From Spirosoma sp. SC4-14 (GTDB taxonomy: Bacteria; Bacteroidota; Bacteroidia; Cytophagales; Spirosomataceae): a stretch of 64,000 bases of DNA. The DNA lies in assembly GCF_037201965.1 (NCBI RefSeq), contig NZ_CP147518.1:2045001-2109000 (forward strand), written 5' to 3'. The notes under the pieces are model-generated. The model saw nothing but the letters and a program-made list of their open reading frames with translations, did no database searches and was not told the origin of the DNA. Below are positions 34,572 to 43,600 of this stretch, piece after piece. A program made the translations under genes and the position numbers. The first letter of the stretch is position 1; every line of letters starts with the position of its first letter.

Positions 34572-35483
34572 ATGGCTGTTCATCTATTATCCTATTTAAA
34601 AGATCAGTTCTCTCCTGGCGTAATTGATCAGCTTAGTGATGACCTTGGCGAGACACCGGCCGGTATATTAAAAACAGTTACTGGATCATTACCCGTTTTG
34701 CTGGGAGCTTTAACCCGGCGGGTACAGACCTCTGGCGGTGCTTCGTCTGTAATTTCGTTGTTAGATAAAGGCGATTATCGGGAAACTCCACTCGATGTTA
34801 GCCAGGTATCAGATTCACCGCAAAAAGTTGAAACTACTGCATCGGCCGCCCGGAAATTTCTGGATGAAATTTTTGACGATCGACTCGATCGCACAACCCA
34901 GCTTATCGGAACCTACAGCGGAGTGCAACCGGCATCGGTACTCACCATTCTGGAATTGGCCGGGTCGATCGTTATGGGTATGCTGGGAAGGCAGGAGCAG
35001 GAAAACGGCCTGACTGCCCATAGCCTGACAACCCTGCTGATTGGTCAGGCATCGGAATTCCGAACGTCGGTGCCCAGTGGATTGGATGGCGTAAGTAGTT
35101 TGCTGGGTTTCAATGAACTCATTACGCCCACTGGCCCGCCAACGGAAGTGCAGGGTACCGACAATTTTAGTGGCTCCGAATTAAGCCCAAATATTCCGAA
35201 GAGCGACGAAGGCGACCGTCGGCGCGAAAATGTACGATGGTTACGGTGGGCCATGATAGCCATTGCAGTACTGGTTCTGGCACTACTGATTCAGAAGTGC
35301 AGCGAGAATCAAAATGGCATTGATGGCATAAGTACCGATTCAACCACCCGCGTCGAATCCAATGCCGTCGAAGATACGTCGGCGGCTACCAAACGCAGCG
35401 TTGAAGAGGCCCATGGTCAGGTGAGCGATTCAACAGCACCGGGCCCTCTGGGCATTCGCGACTCATCGGCAAATAGGCCCTGA
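34572..35483 (+). CDS. DUF937-family protein with one membrane helix
   Basis: The 303-residue protein has a DUF937 region at about 10-195. This consists of helical repeats with LLKGGG-like turns (LGETPAGILKTVTGSLPVLLGALTRR, then ASVLTILELAGSIVMGMLGRQ). A single membrane helix lies at about 226-243 (WAMIAIAVLVLALLI), followed by a short Ser/Thr/Asp-rich tail. DUF937/YidB-type proteins have no firm function. The topology (large N-terminal part, single helix, short acidic periplasmic tail) resembles tail-anchored stress proteins. It follows the BON/LysM gene by 171 bp, with a terminator between. Confidence 0.75.
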   Translation: MAVHLLSYLKDQFSPGVIDQLSDDLGETPAGILKTVTGSLPVLLGALTRRVQTSGGASSVISLLDKGDYRETPLDVSQVSDSPQKVETTASAARKFLDEIFDDRLDRTTQLIGTYSGVQPASVLTILELAGSIVMGMLGRQEQENGLTAHSLTTLLIGQASEFRTSVPSGLDGVSSLLGFNELITPTGPPTEVQGTDNFSGSELSPNIPKSDEGDRRRENVRWLRWAMIAIAVLVLALLIQKCSENQNGIDGISTDSTTRVESNAVEDTSAATKRSVEEAHGQVSDSTAPGPLGIRDSSANRP

Positions 35484-35544
35484 TGGCAGCAGGCAGGCAA
35501 GCTATACGTTGCAATAGAAGTAAAGACGAAGAAATAAGGCATAG

Positions 35545-35605
35545 AGTCAGTGAGTCAATCCGTACAGGCTGTATATTGCCGTCTGATTGATTCACTGACT
35601 TTTTT
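35545..35605 (+). terminator. Terminator-like hairpin abutting the next start codon
   Basis: AGTCAGTGAGTCAATC (35545-35560) pairs with GATTGATTCACTGACT (35585-35600) with one mismatch. It is followed by a T-run (35600-35605) that runs straight into the ATG at 35606. Confidence 0.65.
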
Positions 35606-36490
35606 ATGTTTGTCGACGCTATTGAGCGCATTGATTTATTCACACGACCTCTTCATTCCATTGTCCGGTTATACGGTCACAACGAAATTGTGCCAGGGAG
35701 CGCTACCCTGTTTTTTGTGAACGAGTTAGGGTGTGCCATCACCTGTAAGCACGTGGCCGAACTGGTGGCCAGAGCCGACTCCATTTATCATCACTACCGA
35801 AATTTTCAGGGAGCCCGGCGCGATGTACTCCGGGAGAGAGATGCGGCCCAACAAATCAGCCAACTGGAGATAAAGTTTAAACTTCAGTCTGAAACAATAA
35901 TTCGGGTGCGTAATAGCTTCATTGGTTGTGTCGATCAGTATAAGGAACTGACCATCGACATGCACCCTACGCAGGATCTGGCACTGCTACAGTTTAAAGG
36001 TTACCATCGGTTATTATACAATTCTCATGCCGTCTTTGTGGGCGATTCGAGCCGGGTGAAACCGGGCCGAAGCCTATGTCGGCTGGGCTACCCGTTCCCG
36101 GAGTTTACCAACTTTCGATATAATTCGACCGTCGACGATATTGAATGGACAAATGAAGGCCGTGTTACGTCGCCCCGTTTCCCCATCGACGGCATCATTA
36201 CCCGGTTGCTGAGCGAAAACGGGGGCATTACCGGCATCGAAATGAGCACTCCCGGTTTGCGCGGGCAAAGTGGAGGGCCTTTGTTTGACCCAAATGGCCT
36301 GATTTTCGGCATGCAGTCGGCTACCCGGCATCTGCATCTGGGATTCGATATCGAAGATCGCGAAGTGCTGGTCAATGGCCGCAAAAGTAAAGTTTCCAAT
36401 TATCCGTTCCTCAACGTAGGCCAGTGTGTTCATGTAGATGTAATTAAGGCATTTTTGCAGGAACGCGGGGTTAAATACTACGAAGGATAA
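35606..36490 (+). CDS. Cytosolic trypsin-like serine protease-fold protein
   Basis: The 294-residue protein has no signal peptide. The trypsin-2-like triad is present: His49 in ITCKHVAEL, Asp124 in QDLALLQF and Ser222 in LRGQSGGPLFD. The GSATLFFV strand and oxyanion-type loop are also seen. About 74 residues, partly helical (residues 62-95), separate His and Asp, longer than usual. It is therefore a candidate active protease of the cytoplasm, or a cytosolic effector-like domain. The start at 35606 directly follows the T-tract of a terminator-like hairpin; no other Met occurs before residue 119, so the start is probably correct. Confidence 0.8.
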   Translation: MFVDAIERIDLFTRPLHSIVRLYGHNEIVPGSATLFFVNELGCAITCKHVAELVARADSIYHHYRNFQGARRDVLRERDAAQQISQLEIKFKLQSETIIRVRNSFIGCVDQYKELTIDMHPTQDLALLQFKGYHRLLYNSHAVFVGDSSRVKPGRSLCRLGYPFPEFTNFRYNSTVDDIEWTNEGRVTSPRFPIDGIITRLLSENGGITGIEMSTPGLRGQSGGPLFDPNGLIFGMQSATRHLHLGFDIEDREVLVNGRKSKVSNYPFLNVGQCVHVDVIKAFLQERGVKYYEG

Positions 36491-36599
36491 CGGTAAAAGG
36501 CAGAGATAGGACAGGGAAAATTTCGCAGTCAGAAAACCCAAGGCCATATTTATCGGTTAACAGACTCGAATGCCACTAAAGCGCATTCACTACATAAAC

Positions 36600-37040
36600 A
36601 TGTTGAAACGTAGAGGTTCGGCCGTATGGAAAGGCGGTCTACAAGACGGAACGGGCGTTATATCGTCGTTCAGTGGTGTTCTTGACAACACTCCCTATTC
36701 ATTTAAAACCCGGCTGGTTAGTGAAGATGGCAAAGCCGGTACTAACCCCGAAGAACTGCTGGCGGCAGCGCACGCAGGCTGCTATGGCATGGCCGTTAGC
36801 GCTACTATGGGGCAGGCTGGTTTTACGCCCGACGAACTAAGCGTGAATGCTACGCTCACGCTGGAAACAGAAGGTATGCTTAAAGTTACGGCTGTCGATC
36901 TACAGATCACGGGCAAAGTTCCTGGTATGTCGAAAGAGCAGTTCGAAGAATTTGCTGCCGATGCTGCTAAAAACTGTATTATCTCGCAGGCTCTGCACCC
37001 CGACATTAAAGTAACGAAAACTGCTACGCTGGAAGCGTAA
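36600..37040 (+). CDS. OsmC-family peroxidase-like protein
   Basis: From the ATG at 36600 the protein has 146 residues, the normal OsmC length. The two redox cysteines are Cys61 in AHAGCYGMAVS and Cys126 in AAKNCIISQAL. OsmC reduces organic hydroperoxides with lipoyl-type thiols. An ATG at 36570 is also in frame, but the ten extra residues (MPLKRIHYIN) do not fit the family; MLKRRGSAVWKGG does. Its stop codon overlaps the ATG of the SDR gene (TAATG at 37038-37042), so the two are coupled. Confidence 0.92.
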   Translation: MLKRRGSAVWKGGLQDGTGVISSFSGVLDNTPYSFKTRLVSEDGKAGTNPEELLAAAHAGCYGMAVSATMGQAGFTPDELSVNATLTLETEGMLKVTAVDLQITGKVPGMSKEQFEEFAADAAKNCIISQALHPDIKVTKTATLEA

Positions 37041-37684
37041 TGAAAAAAATACTGTCGGTCATTGGTGTTGGGCCTGGCATTAGTTTGGCCGTTGCTCAAC
37101 GGTTTGCCCGCGAAGGATTTGCGATAGCGCTGATTTCCCGCGATTTAGCCAAATTGCAGGGCTATGTCGATGAGTTGCAGCGCAACGGTGTTGACGCTGC
37201 GGCTTTTCATTATGACGCTGCCGATTCGGCCTCGCTCGAAAACGCGCTTAAACAGGTCGAAAACCAGTTAGGGCCAACAACTGTGCTTCATTATAATGCG
37301 GCTGCGTTGCACAAAGGCTCCTTAGAACAGGAAACAGCCGATTCGCTGGTGGCCGATTTTCGGGTAAATGTGGCCAATGTAGTTGCGGCCGTAAATGCAG
37401 TACGTGCTAAGATGATACCCGACGAAAGTGCTGTGCTACTAACTGGAGGAGGGTTGGCCTATATGACAGCGCCTGACTACCTGTCGCTTACTTTAGGGAA
37501 ATCGGGTATTGTAACGCTGGCAAAGTTGCTGAATAAATCGCTAAAAGCCAGTGGTATATACGTCGGAACGGTTACTGTAAGTGGCTCTGTAAGACCCGAC
37601 GCCGAAAAGCTAACCCCCGACAATATTGCCGAAGAGTTCTGGAAACTCTATACCGAACGGAACACCGTAGAAGTACGGTTCTGA
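37040..37684 (+). CDS. Atypical short-chain dehydrogenase/reductase (lacks YxxxK)
   Basis: The 214-residue protein has an SDR-like Rossmann start (SVIGVGPGISLAVAQRFAREGFAIALISRD), a D-A dipeptide region and LHYNAAALHKG in place of NNAG. After the LLTGGGLAY strand, the expected catalytic YxxxK is replaced by YLSLTLGKSG. Lys aligns with the family lysine, but the residue four before it is Leu, not Tyr. It may bind NAD(P) without classic catalysis, or use the earlier Tyr. It overlaps the OsmC gene by one base, suggesting a shared role in oxidative or electrophile stress. A terminator follows at 37706-37744. Confidence 0.8.
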   Translation: MKKILSVIGVGPGISLAVAQRFAREGFAIALISRDLAKLQGYVDELQRNGVDAAAFHYDAADSASLENALKQVENQLGPTTVLHYNAAALHKGSLEQETADSLVADFRVNVANVVAAVNAVRAKMIPDESAVLLTGGGLAYMTAPDYLSLTLGKSGIVTLAKLLNKSLKASGIYVGTVTVSGSVRPDAEKLTPDNIAEEFWKLYTERNTVEVRF

Positions 37685-37705
37685 TCCGTTTTTGATAAAA
37701 CAACC

Positions 37706-37744
37706 AAGTGTTGGCTGTATCTTTGAGCGGCCAACACTTTTTTT
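37706..37744 (+). terminator. Terminator-like hairpin abutting the M20 start codon
   Basis: AAGTGTTGGC (37706-37715) pairs perfectly with GCCAACACTT (37730-37739). The T-run from 37738 to 37744 ends exactly at the ATG at 37745. Confidence 0.75.
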
Positions 37745-38830
37745 ATGTCCGAACTCACTGCTCAGACGTCAAAGCAAATTATGCTTGCTGCCGACGCACT
37801 GGCGTTGCTGAAACGTCTGATTGCTACGCAGTCGTTTAGTCGCCAGGAAGATCAGACAGCGTTACTGATCGAAGATTTTTTTCGCCAGAATCAGATTCCT
37901 TTCCAGCGATTAAAAAACAATATCTGGGCGAAGAACCTCCATTTCGACGAGCAGAAACCAACTATACTGCTTAACTCCCATCACGATACGGTTAAACCCA
38001 ACAAGTCGTGGACGCTCGATCCGTTTGAACCGCTCGAAAGCGACGGCAAACTTTTCGGGTTGGGTTCTAACGATGCCGGAGGATGTCTGGTATCGTTGCT
38101 GGCTGCTTTTGCCTATTTCTACGACCGGCCCAACATGGCCTATAACCTGGTTATGGCAGCATCGGCCGAAGAGGAAATCTCGGGCCGCGATGGCCTGGAA
38201 CTGCTCCTGCCCGAGTTACCACCAATCCATTTTGCCATTGTTGGCGAACCTACCGAAATGCAACTGGCCATTGCCGAAAAGGGATTACTTGTGCTCGATT
38301 GCACGGCCCATGGCGTTAGTGGCCATGCCGCCCGCAATGAGGGCGACAATGCCATTTACCGGGCCATTAAGGACATTAACTGGCTAACCACCTATCAGTT
38401 CCCCAAAGTGTCGCCAACGCTGGGGCCTATCAAGTTATCGGTAACGATTATCAATGCCGGAACGCAGCATAATGTAGTGCCCGATACCTGCACCTTTACA
38501 GTTGATGTACGTGTAACGGAACAATACACACTCGAAGAAGTAATCGAAACGATTCAGACTCATATCGAATCGGAAGTTAAACCCCGCTCGATCCGGCTGA
38601 AGCCGTCGAGCATTCCGGCCGATCATCCAATTGTAAAAGCCGGTATTGCCCTTGGTCGCCATACCTACGGTTCTCCAACAACGTCTGATCAGGCGGTCCT
38701 GGATTGTCCTTCACTGAAATGTGGTCCTGGCCATTCGGCCCGATCGCATTCGGCTGATGAATTTATCTACCTGCGCGAAATCGACGAAGGTGTCGATGGT
38801 TACATTCGGATGCTGGAGCAGGTATTGTAA
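37745..38830 (+). CDS. M20-family deacylase (ArgE/DapE type)
   Basis: The 361-residue zinc hydrolase has metal ligands His80 in NSHHDTVKP, Asp110 in GLGSNDAGG and the Glu142-144 acidic cluster in ASAEEEISG. The C-terminal GPGHSARSHSADEFI carries the last His ligand and substrate contact. ArgE/DapE enzymes remove N-acyl groups in arginine or lysine synthesis. In Bacteroidota the arginine enzyme often acts on N-acetylcitrulline or N-succinylated substrates rather than N-acetylornithine, but the substrate here cannot be fixed by sequence. No other arg gene is close, so its function is inferred from motifs only. The start abuts the T-tract of the preceding hairpin. Confidence 0.9.
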   Translation: MSELTAQTSKQIMLAADALALLKRLIATQSFSRQEDQTALLIEDFFRQNQIPFQRLKNNIWAKNLHFDEQKPTILLNSHHDTVKPNKSWTLDPFEPLESDGKLFGLGSNDAGGCLVSLLAAFAYFYDRPNMAYNLVMAASAEEEISGRDGLELLLPELPPIHFAIVGEPTEMQLAIAEKGLLVLDCTAHGVSGHAARNEGDNAIYRAIKDINWLTTYQFPKVSPTLGPIKLSVTIINAGTQHNVVPDTCTFTVDVRVTEQYTLEEVIETIQTHIESEVKPRSIRLKPSSIPADHPIVKAGIALGRHTYGSPTTSDQAVLDCPSLKCGPGHSARSHSADEFIYLREIDEGVDGYIRMLEQVL

Positions 38831-38931
38831 GCTCTATGTGAAAAAAACTGGAATATTTTTCAAAAAAACGATAGATCGACTAAGGGTAAGCCTTATGATT
38901 CGTGTCATTCCGGTATCTGACCGCCTAACCG

Positions 38932-39582
38932 ATGACAGAATCAGAAGGCCACCCTCTACCCAATCAAGGCAATTACTTTCGACCGTTGCATAGCCCAGAG
39001 CGTGTGCCAACGGTTGTCGACAACGAGCATGTTGTTCGTTCTGCCTTTGCCGAATCTCCCCAAAAAGGCTTCGAACTCCTTTTTCGGCTCTATTATGTTC
39101 CGCTTTGTAGTCATGCTGTCCGCTTTGTGTACACCCGCGAAGTCGCCGAAGATATTGTCGGCGAAGTGTTTTATCAGTTCTGGAAATCGGAGCGATACGC
39201 TGCTGTAACACACACATACCGTACTTACCTCTACGCAGCCGTGCGTCATCGGGCCTACAATTACCTCCGCGACGAATTAACGGGTAGCCGGACGCCAGCA
39301 TCGCTCGACGATGTGGATGAGGCCAGTCTCGACGAAACTCCCCAGACTCTGATCGAGTATGATGAAACGTTTCAGCGGGTTGAAGAAGCGATTCGGGAAC
39401 TACCTCCCCAATGTCAGCGCGTGTTCCTGATGAGCCGGTTCGAGAACCGTAAAAATCAGGAAATCGCCGATGAGCTGGGTCTGGCGCTCAAAACGGTAGA
39501 AGCGCATATGGCGCGTGCACTTCAGCAACTCCGCCGGGTGTTTTTGCCTCTGGGGCTACTTCTTTTTCTATTTGCGCACTAA
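38932..39582 (+). CDS. ECF sigma factor of the polysaccharide utilization locus
   Basis: The 216-residue protein is an RpoE-type ECF sigma. Region 2 is at about 45-110 (LFRLYYVPLCSHAVRFVYTREVAEDIVGEVFYQFWK) and region 4 at about 150-200 (LPPQCQRVFLMSRFENRKNQEIADELGLALKTVEAHM). The C-terminus is hydrophobic (RVFLPLGLLLFLFAH), a feature common in Bacteroidota ECF factors of this group. It is expected to be held by the FecR protein encoded 43 bp downstream and to activate the susC/susD genes that follow. It starts 101 bp after the M20 gene. Confidence 0.93.
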   Translation: MTESEGHPLPNQGNYFRPLHSPERVPTVVDNEHVVRSAFAESPQKGFELLFRLYYVPLCSHAVRFVYTREVAEDIVGEVFYQFWKSERYAAVTHTYRTYLYAAVRHRAYNYLRDELTGSRTPASLDDVDEASLDETPQTLIEYDETFQRVEEAIRELPPQCQRVFLMSRFENRKNQEIADELGLALKTVEAHMARALQQLRRVFLPLGLLLFLFAH

Positions 39583-39625
39583 GGGTAATACTAGCTGCCT
39601 GTGTCAAACAGGTAAATGTCTGTTC

Positions 39626-40663
39626 ATGGAAGATATCGTCAACAAAACGGTGCTGTTCGACTATTTTTCGGGCCGGGTGAGTCCGTTACAGAAGAAGTCA
39701 ATTGAAAGCTGGCTGGCCGATGCCGCGAATCAGGATTTGTATTACCAGTGGCTGCATGAGTGGGAAATGAGCCGGTTGCAGGCGAATGTAAACTGGCAAC
39801 ATGCTTACGAAAAAACAGCACTGCGTATTCAGCAAACAACCAGCGAGACGGATTCAGACGACCAATTGCGACCACTTACCTGGCGCATTGATAGCGCCCG
39901 TCATTGGCTAAACCGAAACTGGCTGATTGCTGCATCCATAGCCCTGTGTCTGCTGGCAGGAGGCTGGTTTTTTCGGGATGCGCTACTCTACAAAACCGTT
40001 CGGACGGGCTTTGGCCAAACCCGTGAGCTAACCTTGCCCGATGGGTCGGTTGTTACCCTCAACGCCAATTCGTCACTGCGTTTTCCCCGGTTTGGTTTTG
40101 GCGAGTGGACATTAAGCTTTGATACCGCCCATCAGAATCCGCGACTGGTTGAACTATCGGGCGAAGCCGATTTTTCGGTACGGCACCTGCCTAATCATCA
40201 GCCGTTTGTGGTTGCTACCAACAAAGGGTTAGACGTAACTGTGCTGGGCACGCAGTTTACCGTATTTAGCCGGGAGCGGGCTACGCGGGTAGCGCTTCGG
40301 TCGGGGCGGGTGCAATTGACAACCCAGCAGAAAAGTGAACCACCCCTAATTATGAAACCGGGCGACCTGGCTACGCTCAATCGGCAGGGTAAACTGGCAA
40401 TCCGCCGAACGGCTCATCCTGAAGTGATGGCGTCCTGGAAAGATCATCGCTTTGTGTTCGAGCAAACTCCCTTACGTGAAATTGCCGCCATGCTCCACGA
40501 CAACTATGGCCTGACCGTGCAGATTGCCGATCAGCAACTGGCCCGCCGAACAATTTCGGGCTCCTTTACGGCTCGTAATGCTAATGAAATTCTACAACTG
40601 ATCGCTCAGCTCCTTCAGATTAACTACATCCGCGAGAACAATCATGTCTCGTTTACCGATTGA
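39626..40663 (+). CDS. FecR-family transmembrane anti-sigma factor
   Basis: From the ATG at 39626 the protein has 345 residues. A cytoplasmic DUF4880-like N-terminus is at about 1-85 and a membrane helix at about 97-117 (WLIAASIALCLLAGGWFF). The periplasmic FecR domain follows (about 135-235, TRELTLPDGSVVTLNANSSLRF, FSVRHLPNHQPFVV), with a C-terminal DUF4974 (about 265-345). It inhibits the sigma factor encoded just upstream until the SusC STN domain signals substrate. An ATG-like extension from 39515 overlaps the sigma gene and is rejected. It ends 27 bp before susC. Confidence 0.95.
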   Translation: MEDIVNKTVLFDYFSGRVSPLQKKSIESWLADAANQDLYYQWLHEWEMSRLQANVNWQHAYEKTALRIQQTTSETDSDDQLRPLTWRIDSARHWLNRNWLIAASIALCLLAGGWFFRDALLYKTVRTGFGQTRELTLPDGSVVTLNANSSLRFPRFGFGEWTLSFDTAHQNPRLVELSGEADFSVRHLPNHQPFVVATNKGLDVTVLGTQFTVFSRERATRVALRSGRVQLTTQQKSEPPLIMKPGDLATLNRQGKLAIRRTAHPEVMASWKDHRFVFEQTPLREIAAMLHDNYGLTVQIADQQLARRTISGSFTARNANEILQLIAQLLQINYIRENNHVSFTD

Positions 40664-40690
40664 CTCCTAACCACAAAACCGATCACTTAA

Positions 40691-43600
40691 ATGAAGTATT
40701 CTGTACACCTAATTCGGGTCTTACTGGTCAGTTCATTACTGGCAGGAGGCCACCCCGGACTGGCACAATTTGTGGCAGCGGCTAAAGCATTTCCCCGAAC
40801 AACGCACCAGACGGCCCACCCGCAGGCACTTCAATTGCGGGAAGTGCTGAATCAGTTTAAAACCCGCTATCAGGTCGATATTCTGTTCGAAGACCGGTTG
40901 GTGAACAACCATATTGTTGACCCGACTGCGATCGATCCGTCGGCATCGCTGGAAAAAAACCTGACAAATCTGCTGAAGCCTCGAGGGCTGCGATATACCA
41001 AAGTTAGAGCGGGTGTTTATGTGGTTCTCACAGAAAATAAAAGCCGGAAGCTAACCTCGGCAGACGAAATCAATGCCCTGCCTGCCACTGCTGCAACGGT
41101 GGTTGAAAAACCCGAGTTTACTCAGACCAATCAGCTACAGGCAAAAACAATCAATCTGGTAGCGGCCGATCAGACAATAAGTGGTCAGGTAATCGATGCG
41201 GCAACGAACAGCCCACTACCGGGCGTAAGTGTGGTAGTGAAAGGAACCAGCCGAGGAACCACTACCGACGGCGAAGGCAACTATAAAGTGTCGGTGCCCG
41301 ACCAGAACGCGGGCCCGACGCTAACGCTGGTTTTTTCGTTCATTGGCTACACAACGCAGGAAATTGTGGTTGGCAATCGGAGTAGCATCAATGTTTCGTT
41401 GTCGAATGATGACAAGACATTGAACGAAATCGTGGTAGTAGGTTATGGTACGCAGAATCGCCGGGAACTGACCGGATCGGTTGCGTCTATTCAAACGCAG
41501 ACAATTAAAGATCAGCCCGTATCGAACGTAGTGGAAGGGCTAACGGGCCGGATGCCGGGGGTGTTGATTCAGCAAAATACGGGTGCTCCCGGTAATGCTC
41601 CGTCTATTAAAGTGCGCGGATTAGGCTCCATTAGTGCCGGAAACGGACCGCTGATTGTGGTAGATGGACAACCGCTCAACTCAGGGGGGCTAACCAATGC
41701 GGGCGGCTTGAACCAGCTTAACCCCAACGATATTGAAAAAATCGACGTGCTGAAAGATGCGTCGGCAACCGCTATCTACGGGTCGCGTGGTTCGAACGGG
41801 GTTGTTATGATTACGACTAAACGTGGAAAAACCGGCCAGAGCCGAATTAGCTTCGACTATTATACCGGCAGTCAGGAAGTAAGCAAAAAAATGGACGTGC
41901 TGAATGCGCAACAGTTTGCCGAATTTTCGAAAGAAGCGGCCAACACGGCTTATCTCGACCGGGTGCCGGGTGCGTCGATTACTGATCCTAACAGTGCCAG
42001 AGCATCGGGACAGCGGTACCGCTACCCGCGCGGTGAGTTTGCCGGTGTGAACTTCGATGATCCGGCCAGTCTGGCTTCCTACGATTATCAGGACATGATT
42101 TTTCGGAAAGCGCCCATTAGCAACTATCAGTTGTCGGCTTCGGGGGGCACCGAGAAAGTGCAGTATTTTCTGTCGGGTAATTATCTGAAACAGGACGGTG
42201 TCATTAAACGCTCGGGAATCGACCGCTACACCGTGCGTTCGAATGTGGATGCGCAACTCTCCTCGAAACTGAAGGTAGGTCTGAGCTTTAGCCCGTCGTT
42301 CATGACCGAAAATCGGGTTAACTCCGATGGGCACTGGGCCAGCAATGGTGTTATCAATGCTGCCCTGTCGTTGCCGCCATTTATCCCAATTTATCAGGCC
42401 GACGGGATGACCTATAATTCACAAACCTTCTACGCAGCTCCCTACGACTGGCCGGGTATTACGAATCCGGTTGCCAACATTACCGAGGCCGATAATCAGG
42501 TGACGCAACTTCGGTTGCTGGGCAATGCCTACGCCGAACTGGCCATCTGGAAAAGCCTTCGTTATCGGGGAACTATCGGTGCCGATCTGAACTATCTGCG
42601 CCAGAATCAGTACCAGACGTCGGCCATGCCGCTAAATCAGCTATTGCCGCCAAACGTAAGTACGGGTTCTGCCTATACATCACAAAACATCAACTGGGTT
42701 ACGAACCATACGCTGAGCTACACGCTGGATCTGAACACCACGCACCATCTGGAAGCGTTGGTTGGGCTGGAGTCGCAGCGGAACGATTATCAGGAAAGCC
42801 GGGTCAATGCCAATAATTTTCCGAACGATCTGGTTAGAACCGTCAATGCCGGAACCATCATTGGCGGTACGTCTTACCGCGATCAGTGGGCACTGGCATC
42901 GTATTTTGCGCGTGTCAATTACAACTACAAAGATCGCTATCTGTTCAATGCATCGGTACGGCGCGATGGCTCATCGCGCTTTGGGACTATCAGTCGTTTC
43001 GGTACGTTCCCATCGGCGTCTGTCGGCTGGCGCATTATTGAGGAGTCATTCATGAAGTCGGTGCCCGTAATCTCCGACATGAAACTACGGGCCAGTTACG
43101 GCTTGTCGGGTAATAATGCGTTTACAAGCAACTACCCGGCTATTGGTGTACTGGGTAAAGACAATTATGTGCTTGGCAATGCACTGGCAAACGGGCTGGC
43201 AACGAGCAGTATTGCCAACGACCGATTGGGCTGGGAGAAGAGCCGCCAGACCGATATTGGCCTGGATTTAGGATTGTTCCAGAACCGGGTTTTTCTGACT
43301 GTCGATTATTATAAACGCATCACTACCGATCTGTTGCTGTCGGTGCAGGTGCCCACGCTGACAGGCTTTACTTCGGCCGTTCGGAACATCGGTAAGGTAG
43401 AAAACCAGGGGATGGAGTTTGCGTTGTCGACGCGAAACATCAACGGTAGCGGTGCGGGGAGTTTCACCTGGTCTACTGACCTGAACCTGTCGTTCAACCG
43501 GAACAAAGTGCTGGCGTTGGGGCCAACCGGCGATCCGATTCGAAGCGGAACCGGTGTTGGCGAAACCAATATTACCATGATTGGACAGCCGCTGGGCAGT

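Noticed and set aside
39515-39625. Extended start for FecR
   Set aside because: It overlaps the sigma-factor gene and adds a Cys/Phe-rich leader foreign to FecR proteins.
41690-42334. 214-codon open frame antisense to susC
   Set aside because: It is a shadow of the strongly coding SusC frame, with no domain and no start signal.
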